Part shown: piece after piece, positions 22,015 to 33,163 of the stretch | How the letters are laid out: every line of letters starts with the position of its first letter | Numbering within the stretch: the first letter of the stretch is position 1 | NCBI GenBank assembly: GCA_024305745.1 | Contig: JAHRBS010000001.1 | Location: 2,294,001 to 2,358,000, forward strand | Direction of reading: 5' to 3' | Origin: Polyporus tsugae | Lineage: Eukaryota > Basidiomycota > Agaricomycetes > Polyporales > Polyporaceae | DNA: 64,000 bases | Program-made: the position numbers and the translations under genes | The notes under the pieces: generated by a model | Told to the model about the DNA's origin: nothing | Databases searched by the model: none | What the model saw: the letters and a program-made list of their open reading frames with translations, nothing else

Positions 22015-23130
22015 TCATTCAGACTCTTCCAGAACTCGGGCATCACGAAGCGGGCGGATAACGACCGTCCCATTCGCATCTCCCGACGTCGACGACAAGC
22101 TTGAGACCTTCCCATCCGGCGAGAACACCACGTACTGCACCACGCAGTCCGCGTGCTCCCCGAGAATGACAATGCATGAGCCAAAGTTGGAAGTGCTCCA
22201 TAGCCGCATGGTGCTGTGCTTCGACGCAGAGGCGACGTGCTTCCCGTCCGGCGAGAAGCACGTACGCTGCGGTGACCGGATCGCTATGGCCCTCGAACGA
22301 CATGCCTGCTGCTGCTGCCAGCGGGTCTGGGAAGCTGTTGCTCGGGCGTCCCAGATGGTCAGCGCGTTGCCTCCCCAGGCGAGCACCTGGCTGCCGTCGG
22401 GCGCGACGGCGATCTCGAATAAGCTGACTTTTCCGGCGGCCGGGGTGGTTCAGCTCGGTGGGCGGTCGCGCCGACGCAGAGGCGTCCGCATCGAGATCCT
22501 AGACACTGGCAAGGACTCGGGCGTCGCCATGTGTGATGACGAAGCGACCGCCGCCCGAGCCACACGAGGCGGCCATGCGCGGGGAGGTGAGTTCGGGACA
22601 TTGAAGGAATGCGATCTGGCGCACTTTCATGTCCTTGTCTATCTCCCGGACGCGCGCCACAGAAGCGCCGCCGCTCGTGGACAACACTCGGAACGCAATC
22701 ATCCCGAGAAGAAGGGATGACCTGGACAGACCGCCCAGCGAGGAGCTGACGCTGCGTGGACGCGTTGGTGTCCCACGCGCGGAGCACGCTTTTGGTCTTG
22801 GTGAAGAGGAGGCAGTCGCCAGACCCCTGCCCGCACAGCTCGACGCGCCACATCCGCTCGACTTCTCGCAGGGCGGTCGCGCACTTGACATCCTGCGCGC
22901 CGACCGCCCATATCGTCACCGCGTTGTATTTCCCAGACAATGCCAGGAAATGGCACTGGCGGTCTGGAGAGAACGCGAGGCGTCTGCCACCCAGGGCGGG
23001 AAGCTGAAGCTCGGCGTCCCAGAGGAGAACCGTGCTGTCCGCAGATCCGCTCGCGACTCACTTCTTATCTGGAGAGACAGCAAGGACGGAAACGGCGGCA
23101 TCGTGACTGTGTGGTCCCGCTGACCGAAGA
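22015..23130 (-). pseudogene. WD40-repeat protein relic
   Basis: Read in mixed frames on the minus strand, this gives several WD40 blades: SADSTVLLWDAELQLPALGG, RLAFSPDRQCHFLALSGKYN..VTIWAVG, VLRAWDTNA, GGNALTIWDARA, CFSPDGKHVASASKHSTMRL and VVFSPDGK. An in-frame TGA sits inside the first blade (SPDKK-stop-VASGSAD, near 23060), and at least two frame changes are needed to connect the blades (about 22730 and 22400). No splice sites explain these breaks. The parent was probably a beta-propeller protein, possibly one of the large repeat families of basidiomycetes; an N-terminal effector or NACHT part is not visible. Confidence 0.75.
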
Positions 23131-23694
23131 TCCTAGCCGATTTGGTTGCAGTCCCAGTCCCGTCGTGCGCAGGAAACGAACTCACCAGTGGTCTCCGATG
23201 GCAGGACTTGTATCTGCCCGCGTCGATGGAGGGTGGGAAAGTACCAACCGAGCTCCCCCGCCCAGAATCTAGCGCGGATCACCTGTGAAGACGAAAACGA
23301 TATCGCCGGAAGCGCGAACCGCAGCAGGGGAATTTCCAACTCCTTGCAGAGCGAAGTGTTGGTCTCCTTCGTGAGCCAACTGCTTAGTACGTGCAGTCCT
23401 CTGTACTAGTACGGTAGTGGGGAAGCTCTCCAAGAGGTCGATTGTGCAACGGAGAATCGCAGGAAGGGTGTTATAACGCTTGCCCTTCACGTGCAGGAAC
23501 ACAGAGAGCAAGTGAGAGACAATTGGAACTCCTGCAACGCACGTAATATGGTCGCTATGATAGGCTTGGGTTCATCATCGTCTGAGAGAGAGGGATAAGA
23601 CTGGGAGTCGACGATGATGCATGAATATTCCCACTCATTCCAAAGACCACTCACGACATACGGCCACGTGCACCACAACATATCGTGCACAGTG

Positions 23695-25679
23695 CTACTT
23701 CCTCGCCTTCTTTCCCCTCCCTCCCTTCTCATCATCTCGCCCACGTTTCTTACTGTTCCCGGTCGATGCCGCTACTTGTGCGCGGAGTTGCTCGAGGGTG
23801 CCTTGTAGGATTCGCTTTTCGCCGAGTCGAACAATCACCGCATGCTTCTTGTTCAGGGACAACAGCTCCACAATGCCCGCCTCGAGCAGCTTCTCGTCCT
23901 CCTAAGGCCGTTGTGAGATGTCATGGTGTCGCCTTCACGGATGCACGAAGGACCGACTCACGTTAATACTAGTAGGGTACTCCTTCAGCCGCGCCTCTAA
24001 AACGTTGATGGCTACCGTAAGCACATCCACGTCCACCTTCGGTTTCGGGAGCTTGCTCTTCTTTGCAGTCTTCACCCATTCTTCTTTGGAGAGTATCAGG
24101 AGCCGAGCGAGCGAGATCAGTTCCTCGGGAAGTTCACAATCTGTCCGCAGTACAAAGACGCTATTACGAAGGGTGAACATCAAAACGCAAACTATCGTGA
24201 GGAGATACAATACGCACTCGTCGTCAGCTTCCTCCAGCCACCAGTCCACTCGTTCTTGCAGGTCATGCTTAGCCTTCTTGGAGACTGCGGCCACAACGAG
24301 GTCTGCGCGAACTTCGACTACATCTTCCGGATTGCCCAAGCCGGAGAGAGGCGGGCGAAGGGGCATGACGTCCACATGCCCATATCTCCTGAGCAAGTCA
24401 GAATTAGGAGGGTCGCCATATGTGTTCCACTGTGAGCGACAACGGGTCAGCTTTTTCTTTCTCGAGTCGAAGCCAGCAGCGCGCTCACAATTTGCTCGCC
24501 GGCATTGATCGGCTTGGTGGTGACCATCTTCAGCTCACGCTCCTCGTAAAACAGCTTGGCCTACCATCAGACCGTCAGTTTGAAACTGTCTAGGGCACTA
24601 GAAGAGGCGTTGGATCTTACGTTCTCGGATTCAAAGCGGGCGTTGAGCATATCCGCCATGGGCACCATGGCCACGTCTGCGGGGTCTTCGTGGTCTTCGG
24701 AGTCGGAGTCGGAGTCCTCCTCGAGGTGCACTTCGTCAGGCTCGTCGGCTGCGCCCTCGGTCTCTGGTACGTTGTTCTCCTCGTCGGCGGTGGGCGGGGG
24801 GTCGATGTCCATCGCGCTATCCTCGTCTCCATCGTTCTCCGCGTCACCATGACCATCATCTTCGTCCTCGGTATGTTCGCCTTTCCACTTCTCAACGTGG
24901 AAGCTGCGCGAGAGGATCCGACTGCCGTTCAGGTGATAGCGCTCGAGAGAAAAGTGCTGTGCGAGTTTCTCTTGGGGGAACAGGTCGGGCCGGCTCTGAG
25001 GTGCATCGCGTCGGGCATTGGCTGCGAGGCTCAAGTGTGGCAGGTGACGAGCACTCACCGTCACGGCGGGGGCCACTTTTTCATGGTAATCGCGCTCGGC
25101 CGCGTCTCTGCCGATCTTGTCTGACATTTGCAGGTCAAGCCAGTGTGCGCAGCGTACTGGAGGGGAGACAGACCTACCACTGCGGTTCCCTGCAGCTCCT
25201 TCAGATCGTCCTCTACCCAAAACATCGGGGTATCAAATTTGCTAGGCAGCGCAGCTACCTAGGAGGTCAAGAGTGCGTCGGGCGGACTGGTCCATGCGAG
25301 ACTCACCAAGGTATCCCGACCATTTCGACTCCGCCCCTCTAGATTCTTCCCACATCATGCAGAGGATGAGCCCCGCCCAGCCTTCGTGTAGCCCGTGCTC
25401 CTTCCAACCCTTGCCCATAAGCGCAGGTAATGTCGACGTTCGCGTCGACAGAGTGAGGTCACGCGGGAGACTGAAGATGGTATGATCTTCCTATGAATAT
25501 GAACCAGTCAGATCCGTGCTCGCGCCTTGAGCACGGAAACGGCGCACCGGGATGTCCTTGAGTGCGATTGCACCGCGCCCACGACCTGGGAAGTCGACTA
25601 TTCCCATGCTAGATGTGTCGACAATGCCATGTTGATGCTGAAACCAGTGCAGGAGGTTTGAGGCCACTTCCGCGGGCAT
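23695..25679 (-). CDS. SET-domain protein lysine methyltransferase (RKM4/SETD6 type)
   Basis: This enzyme transfers methyl groups from S-adenosylmethionine to protein lysines; the RKM/SETD6 group targets ribosomal and other non-histone proteins. Nine exons sum to 1524 bases, 507 residues. The SET domain begins near the start (GIVDFPGRGRGAIALKDIP), with EDHTIFSLPRDLTLSTRTS and GWAGLILCMMWEE, and is split by an acidic insert (about residues 150-215). It then continues with VPMADMLNARFESEN (the cofactor-binding NxxxxN-type region) and the end ELKMVTTKPINAGEQIWNTY, DPPNSDLLRRYGHVD. A helical Rubisco-LSMT-like substrate domain follows, then a basic tail GRDDEKGGRGKKARK that looks like a nuclear signal. 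The start at 25679 is the first ATG in frame with the fold. Intact. Confidence 0.9.
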
Positions 25680-26692
25680 CTTGGGGGAGGAGAGAGGCAG
25701 TTGTTGACTGAGATCCCAAATTGAAATGAAACGCTCACCCAACGCTCACCAAACACTCACCGTCCGAAAAAAACATCACAGCCACCACGTGGCCAGGTAG
25801 GGCAGGAGTTGCCAGTCTCTGAACCAAACGGTGGTAGCTTGGTGGTAGTTGCCACTTATATGCCACGATGCACTCGTAGAATGCATGTCATGCTTGCTAC
25901 TTTCTTCAAGCACCAAATTGGCTGCCGGAAAGCGCAATTCGACGAAAGACTATCTGAGAGCACACAGCATGGCATATGTTGGGCTAATAAAGACGGACAG
26001 CGAATAAGCTAAACGAGAGTGATGTGTAGGACGTCGGGGTGCGGTGCCATGCGAATGCGGCCCAATGAGGGGTAATATGCTATCGTACAGCAGCTACATA
26101 CGGCTATGGAGGCCACTCGGACTGGTTTTGAGACCGTGCCGCGGACGGGTGTGCCCTTCGCCGTGCCTATGATACAAGGTCGCGCGGATGGGCAGCACAG
26201 TACTTATACTACTCATGTGAGTGAAATTCCCAGTGTGTACTTACTACGGACCAAAACATCGACGGTGAACCGGTGACTGGCGAGCCCGGGGCAAGCCGGT
26301 GATCAGTACTAAGTGACCAGTGATATGAGCCGACCCGAGACCTGAGACCAAGTCTGATACCCTATTAGCTGTTGTCAGTTCGAATTCCGGAACATGAGTT
26401 TACCTTGGATACACCGATTTCACAGCTTGACTGAGACTCCCACCTTGTGGCAGTTGTGCACCCCAATATCCTCCCCACTCGCAACCTCAAGTCAGTTCCG
26501 AAAAAGCAGCATGCCCCGTATGTCATTCTGGATCAATAGACGTACAACATGTTTGTGTTTCGTTCGCATAAGTATCGTCAAAGTCCCCCCTCCCCAAAAC
26601 AAGATGGCAACGAAGTCAAGTGAAGGTATACCTGTAAGTAATCCGCTCGAAGTCCGTTCGTCCCAGATCCGAATTGGTCGACGCGGCGATGT
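25680..26692. other. Intergenic, no gene recognised
   Basis: This is upstream DNA of the SET gene and downstream DNA of the CUE gene. A 102-residue open frame at 26394-26702 has no family resemblance. Confidence 0.5.
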
Positions 26693-28445
26693 CTACTTGT
26701 GATCCTCGAAGGGGTTCTCGACGTACTCGAGCTCGTCGTCATCATCGCTCGGCCGCGTTGCCGGAGGCGAGCTCGTGTTCAAGAGCGACACGGGCCGTTT
26801 CGGCAACAACCCAATCTTAGCTGCCGACAAGATCGATGGTCAGGAGACATGCCTCAGCGCACTCAAACACGGAGACGAGACTCACCAGGGTTGACTGGGC
26901 TACCGCTGTTGGTAGGCGGCGGCGGAGACACGTCAGAGGACGCGCGCGGCGACTGGGCCGGGGAGAGCCCCAACCCCACGCTGGACGTGCGTGGCTGCGG
27001 TGGTGCAGCGGGCGTAGGGATCGGTGACGACACCACTGCGGGTTGGCCTACACGGCAAACGGTCAGCGGGGGCAGGCTGGGTTGGACAGGATATGCTCAC
27101 TCTGCACGACGGGCTCGTCGAGGTCATACCCCGACACCTGGGATGGGTCATGCGCGGACCTGGGAGGCTGGGCCGGGGCATTGGACGACGCGAAGTATTG
27201 CTGCTGGTACGCCTCCGAAGCGGTGTGGCGGTCGATATGTGCGGGCGGCGCCGCGCCCCATTGGGGTGCTGTGGACGCGGTAGATGCCTGTCCAGCGTTC
27301 CCATTACTGCAGCGTATCAGTGCACAATCCAGAGGGGACGAGGAGCGACGGGGGCGACGTACCGAGATTGCTCGTACTCGTTGATCTTCGCCTTCACTTT
27401 TGACACGATCGAGCTAAACGTGCGCTTCCCGCTCTCCGCGATCTGTCCCATCGTCCGCTGGAGCTCCTGGAATTGGTCGTTCTGTCCCTCGCTGGCGTTA
27501 TCAGGACCCGGTGGTGGCGAGCCACGGGGCTGTTGTCGCGGCTGATATGGAACCTCACCCGCACCCCGTCGTGGCCAGGAGTTACCGCTCGCGTGTCGTT
27601 GCTCTTGTTGCTGATCCTCGAGCATCAGCTGGCGAGCGAGCTGCTCGTCGAGGTCTATAGTGGGCTGTTCAGCCTGATAGCACGGGTGTACACATCGTCA
27701 AGGACGAAATCATGAAGGACAGTGGCACAGCCGCGACAAACAACTATGTCAGAGGTCGAAGATGAAGCGACATCACGACTCGAGACGAACCTGCTGGACG
27801 GGCTGTGTCGAGACATACTCTGGGTCGCTCATCCCAAGCAACACATCCAACGCCCGCTCCTGGTCATTGTTCACCGACTCCAGCACCGATTGCCTGCAAT
27901 CCGATACGCACGCCCGTTCAGCAATGCGCAACGAGCCGTTCCATGACGACATGGGGCGGCATAACGGACGAATGGACTACTCACAGTACTAAGACGTCGA
28001 AATCGGGGAACATCGCGCGCAGCGCCTCTACCTGCGGGCTGACGCGTTCCTCCTGCGCCGCGACCGCATCCACTCCTGGGGTTGCATGGCTCTCCTGCAC
28101 AGCGGCCATGGTGGCCATGGTGTGTTCTACGGGTTCGGGCCTGGGGGGCAGCTGCGGCGTGCGCTCAGTCTCAGCGACAAGGGTGTCGAACGGGTTCACA
28201 GAAAGGGTGGGTTGTGAGAGGACAGGGTCTGCTTCAGGAAGCACAGAAGTCGTTGTCGTGGCTGCATGGTCGGCGGCGTCCGCAGTCGCAAGATTATCAG
28301 CCGGCTTCGGGAAATCTCCAGCGGTGGCAGTCTGAGTTTGGTCGTGAGGCTTCGCAGCGCTTGCATTATTGGGGACCGGGGGATCCGCCTCGGTCGCGGC
28401 AGGGGTGGGCGAGTTGTTCACTGGTGGTTCTTCGATTACAGACAT
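26693..28445 (-). CDS. CUE-domain (ubiquitin-binding) protein
   Basis: The CUE domain binds ubiquitin, and such proteins act in vesicle sorting or ER-associated degradation. Six exons (27985-28445, 27791-27893, 27363-27673, 27101-27306, 26886-27047, 26693-26820) sum to 1371 bases, 456 residues. After a low-complexity acidic and proline-rich N-terminus with NPFDTLV, the CUE fold reads VEALRAMFPDFDVLVLQSVL then NNDQERALDVLLGMSDPEY, at about residues 138-180. The MFP motif and the C-terminal di-leucine are present. A helix with EQLARQLMLEDQQQ, a coiled stretch QFQELQRTMGQIAESGKRTF and proline/serine-rich linkers follow, and it ends VENPFEDHK (an NPF motif, often an EH-domain ligand). Resembles yeast Cue5-like proteins. 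Intact. Confidence 0.88.
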
Positions 28446-28915
28446 CGTTGAGGAGAAAGAGAGTAGGTTCACAAGCACACAGAAATGGTGTGGGAGTGAG
28501 AGAGGTAGTGCGGTATATATGCGCAGTCTGGTAGAGGCTGCGGTCGACGCTCTCGCCGGGCTGTGGCAGTCCTCACTCCTCTGGAGCTGCCATCTCGGCA
28601 ATGGCCGTGACGTCTCGGACAACGCATCCTCTCAATATCATAGACACCGCGGCGAGTCGACTGCAGCACCGAGTCACCGACTGTGCTCAGGCTTGGCATT
28701 AATATTCAAGGGGTCGCGCAGCGAAACCGCAGCAACTTACGAAAACACATGCACCTTGTTTTCGTCTGTTCCGCTACTGGGAGGCCCAGCTTCAAGGTGC
28801 TAACCACGTATGTCCTCTCAACCTCGAGCATCTGCGGATTATTTTGCCCGAAATTGGGTCGTTAAACACACCGCTGATTTATAGAAAGTCCGCGAAGGGT
28901 ATACATAAACGATGT

Positions 28916-29756
28916 TCAAAGAACCCATGACTCTAGGAGCGGGATAGACCCCTCAAAGGTGGGAGAGATGTCGAAGTCCTCGAGTCCTTCAGCTATACCC
29001 TTCAACTCAAGTAACATCTCCTTGACGTCGAAGGCATCCCCCTTCAAGTCCTTCCGCTTGTTCGCAAGCAACACAAACATCTCGTCCACAGCCTTATCGA
29101 ACCTTTCCCGAGCGTCTCTCCACCCACCGTGATTCTTCCCCTCCGGCATGCTCTCTTGCGCGATGACAAGCAGCAACTCCATAGCCTCCTGTGCGGCATT
29201 TTGGGTCGGGATGCGAGCGATCGTGTGGACCTTCTTGAGGAAGGGTGCGACGGCCTTAGGATACTCGTCACAATCGACCACCTCCTGTTTCTTGTAGGCG
29301 AAGGCCTCCCCGTCCGAGGTGTCGGAGCCATCCACGTCGACTCGGAGGTGTTTCGTAGCGTTAGCCACTGCTTGCTTCACAGCCGTCGTGTAGTCCTTGA
29401 CTACCTTCGGGAGCAGTAGCTGGAGTTCGGCGAAAATGGCCGCGCGGGCAGCGTCGTTCTTCATGACGTTCTCGAGAAGAGTCTGGCGCGTCGACGCGGT
29501 GAGCAGCTTGATGAGCTCGCCCCTATCCGTGATTGGCTCATCCATGAAGCCTGAGGAAACATCTCGAGATTCCTCTCGAGATTCCTCTCTGGGCGCAAGG
29601 GGAGGAGGTGGACGTACCTTCCAGTTTCGGGACAGGAACGCGGTGGTCTATGACCTGGCCGCGACGGTTAAGACGACCGAAAGGAATTTTCGCTTTCTTT
29701 GCAAGGGGAGCCTTCCCCGCCTCGCCATCTGCAGGTCGGCTGTGTTTGCTGGACAT
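28916..29756 (-). CDS. Conserved helical protein, probably nuclear, unknown function
   Basis: I do not recognise the family. Two exons (29618-29756 and 28916-29550; intron 29551-29617) join in phase 1 and give 257 residues. The N-terminus is basic (KAPLAKKAKIPFGRLNRRGQ), a likely bipartite nuclear signal. The rest is predicted helical and leucine-rich (ELIKLLTASTRQTLLENVM, FAELQLLLPKVVKDYTTA, MELLLVIAQESMPEGKNHGG), ending in DISPTFEGSIPLLESWVL. A long uninterrupted frame with good codon use supports a real gene. The intron carries a 12-base direct repeat (CTCGAGATTCCT, twice). Convergent or regulatory links to neighbours are not evident. Confidence 0.75.
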
Positions 29757-31037
29757 GGTCTGAGGGTACAGAAGCCGTGGTCGGGAGAAGGGGAAGGAGG
29801 TGGTGGTAGGTGAAACGCTGCTTCGTGGCACATGTCCTTTATAACACACTAATAAGCGCCTATGAAATGAGTAGTCGTCGTACAGGTCGCGGATCCTTGT
29901 GCGCTTCAAGAGGGATCCGCGCCGGATACCTGCAGGTCAGACAAGACCACTGGCACGGTGTTGAGTACAGAGAAGCGCCAAGCGCCCAAACAGACGCTTC
30001 GGAGTCTGCCGCGTGAACGCTGTTACCCAGCCGGCACTGCAACTTCAAGCTTCAAAGCTTCAAGAGTGACCGCGGTGAGTATCCCAACAGTTCCACTTGA
30101 GTTTTACTTCAACATTTCGCCCTCTTTGACACTATTTCAATGAAAGGGCATCATATTTAACGCCTTTTGAATGTCATATTCTTTCTACCGTTTCTTGTAT
30201 CACAGTGCTATGTTGTTGCTTGTCGACGCGATCCTGATGATCGTTTCGGCTTGAAGTAGGAGCAGGAGCGACTCGTGCCGGGTGATGGAGTACAGTTTTG
30301 TTCACCATCCTTGTGAGTTCTAGCACCCTTTAGTTGCTCTGATTTCCTCTTGAGACACTCAGACCCTTACGACATCTCCCATGGTTGCAGTGTATCGACA
30401 CCGATCCCGAGGGAGTATTTAATTCCAGTACAAAGTGCACCGCAAGCTTGCCTCCCCTAGCAAGGTTTCAACCCCGCACGGTCCTTTGGATCATCGGAGG
30501 ATTGTTAACCGGAAGAGCACCGTTCTCTATGCCGATTACCGCAGGCTGAAGACTACTCGATCCACTACCCACTCGGTGCCATCACCAGGGCGACACGCTG
30601 TGTAAACCCGACCTTGTCCCGTACCAGCGGGGCCACTCCCGTACGCGGAGACGCTATACCTCATTGTGGGTCGTGGCCGGTGGTGAAGATGGTCGTTATC
30701 CCGTGCTAATCCTTTGCAAATTTCTACCCAGAAACCGTTTTAGCCCGGCAGAGGTGCTGAAACAGCGGTGAACGTTGCTGGGATTAAGAAATAAACTATC
30801 ATCCTGGCCATGGATGGGGTTTGTACTATCCTCCGATGGCACAGCTGCTCCCGCTCTCCAACGCCGGTGGCTCGATTCCCGGCTCCAAGCGACTGCGCGT
30901 AGCGACCATAATACCTCTCTCTCCCGAGCTCCGTGGGATGATATTGGAAGAGAGATAGGACAGACTTGGGCATTAAATAGCCTTCGGAGAGGCGGAGAAC
31001 ATACCCTCCAACGACTTGCTTCCCCAGGCTTGGAACG
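29757..31037. other. Intergenic, no gene recognised
   Basis: About 1.3 kb without a supported gene. Near 30030-30062 short CTTCAAG direct repeats occur. A tRNA-like GGCTCGATTCC at 30866 does not fold as a T-arm. Confidence 0.5.
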
Positions 31038-32795
31038 ATGACCAGCTACGCAGCACTCTACATGGCCGACTCGAGTCCTCAGAACATGTAGGTGAACTCG
31101 TCACTCTCAATATCCATTCCGCTAATCCGGATATTCACTTTCACTCCAGATTGCTGAACTCGTACTGCGGGGCGGCTGCATTGGGTAGGGACATTAAACG
31201 TTGTTCGGCCCAGTCTTGACATCTCTCTCCTTCAGCGCTGCTCACGTACGACTACATCATCACTTTCGACAAGGAAGTGGATCTTTTCTGGCGCGGAAAC
31301 ATGTCTAGGGCATCCGCCCTATTCCTCTTCAATCGGTATCTCTCTCTGGCGGCGATTGCCCTACCTAGGTTCACAATGCAACCCATGCAATCCGAGGTGT
31401 GTCGATCTACTCGCCCTCTCTTGGACTATAAAGCTGACTTTTATGTTGTGATCTAGAGGTGATATCGGCGCACTATACTACTCGTGGATGGCTCGCTTAC
31501 ATTTTCATAGGTGCAAGGTCCTGGTATATGCTTACGAGACGCTGGACATCATGGCGTTATTCCCGTGGGCTAGTACGTCATGGAATCCTTGCGGTCCAAA
31601 TCTCGTCTTCGGACTGAAGCACTCTCCTCTTTTAGTCCTTTCCAGTCTACGAGCTTTCGCTTTGAGCGAGGCCCCGTACAGATGGGTGGTCACCACCCTC
31701 GTCTTGGCCCTCGCTTTGGTGCCGGTCGGACTCAATCTTGTACGTCGGCTTGGTCTTCCATCCTTGCAGATTTCGACAATGTTGAGGGCGGAGCGCCACA
31801 GACCCAATTCCATTGGCTTGCACCCGTTAATAACAAACTTGTGGGATGCCTCGCGGAGCTTTCGGTCACTGCCGACATGGGACGGAAGTGGGTCATCATC
31901 TCGTCCGCACATTAGGGTCCCTCAGGCTCACGATGTCATTTCAGCTGTATGTTTCTTCCAATCGCGCAATGGTTTGCGCTTGGTAGAAGCTGACAGCCGC
32001 CTGTACAGTTACTATGATATGCCGGATATGCACCATTTCCTCCGACCTCATCGTCCTGGGTGTCGCCGTCAACGCTACATACAAGACGAGCAGACTAGTC
32101 CGTAGAGCCATGGGCAGCAGCCACAGCTCCAGTCCACAGACCTTCACTGGGACCATCCTTCGCGATGGTATGCGTTCCCATATACCCTTACAGACAGGCA
32201 ACCAAGCTGACGACGACTTTGCTTGTCTCCAGGGGCGATATATTTCATGTGGGAACGCGCTTCGAACAAATAGCGCATCACTCTATGTACTCATTCCCAC
32301 TTTCTAGTATCTTCCTCATCTTGAACATCGTGCATCTCGTTTCCACCTGGCTGTCGGTAAGCACTTGATTTCTTCTCTTGTACCGAGCCCCCCCCCTTCT
32401 CACCACTTGCAACGTACGTTGTGCAGCTCAGCATCGACACACTCAGCGCTGTCAGTTTCACCACCATTTTCACTCAACCGTGTGTCTTTTACAGGCCTCC
32501 ACCGACATCTATATTGACCTCACCCCGTCGTTCCAGTCTCGCAGCGATCCTCATCTCGAGGCTCCTCTCGAACCTGCAGGAGGTGAAGCAGCGCTTGGCC
32601 AGTCCCCGGTCGCTCCCACATATCGGATCAGCCGGGACGATACACCTTCGGCCTCTGGGGTCCTCGCAGGAGCTTGGTTTTGCGATGGATGCGCCGGTCG
32701 CGGGGGATTCAGACGGCCCCCCGGCGGACCACGAAATCGGAGATGCATCGCGCGCTGTGGCAGAAATCGAAGAGGTCAACCGTGCAGACGTGTGA
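31038..32795 (+). CDS. DUF6533 multi-helix membrane protein, middle damaged or mis-modelled
   Basis: This is a basidiomycete-typical integral membrane protein with the DUF6533 start. Exons 31038-31087, 31150-31184, about 31236-31398, 31511-31572 and 31636-31739 join in frame: NSYCGAAALALLTYDYIITF, then FDKEVDLFWRGNMSRASALF, the hallmark, and several hydrophobic helices (RAFALSEAPYRWVVTTLVLA). After VPVGLNL the conserved block SAWSSILADFDNVEGGAP lies in another frame, with only a 30-base gap that is too short for an intron. A second shift is needed before ICTISSDLIVLGVAVNATYK. The C-terminal exons (IFLILNIVHLVSTWLS, LAAILISRLLSNLQEVKQ and a polar acidic tail to 32795) look intact. So it is either a recent pseudogene by small indels or holds sequence errors. 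The ligand and function are unknown. Confidence 0.6.
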
Positions 32796-32939
32796 TCTCT
32801 TAGTAGCGGTGTGAGTAGAGACCTCAGACGCGTACAGATACTCATATGAATTAGACACGATTTTGGCGAAGGGAGGTAGTATGATGTATATGGTGCAGAA
32901 TAGAAGCATTCGTGGCTCTTGAACAACATCGTCGTTTAC

Positions 32940-32960
32940 CGTTTGCCGTTTGCCGTTTAA
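32940..32960. repeat. Heptamer tandem repeat (CCGTTTR x3)
   Basis: Three consecutive seven-base units CCGTTTG, CCGTTTG, CCGTTTA lie in the spacer after the DUF6533 gene, with a degenerate fourth unit just before. No function is suggested. Confidence 0.6.
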
Positions 32961-33163
32961 AGGATGGGAGGGGAGCCCTTGGAACTTCAACAGGATCTCA
33001 TATCTTGAACTCAGCTTCAAGTTATGTACTGGGTTCTAGAATAGACGGCAGGTATTAACGTACTGATCTAGGTTATAACGCTGATATACACCAATAGTAA
33101 CACTACTGCATACAAGAAAACATGAGAAGTTGTACATCCGTCCGGGAAGTGCTCTATTGGGGG

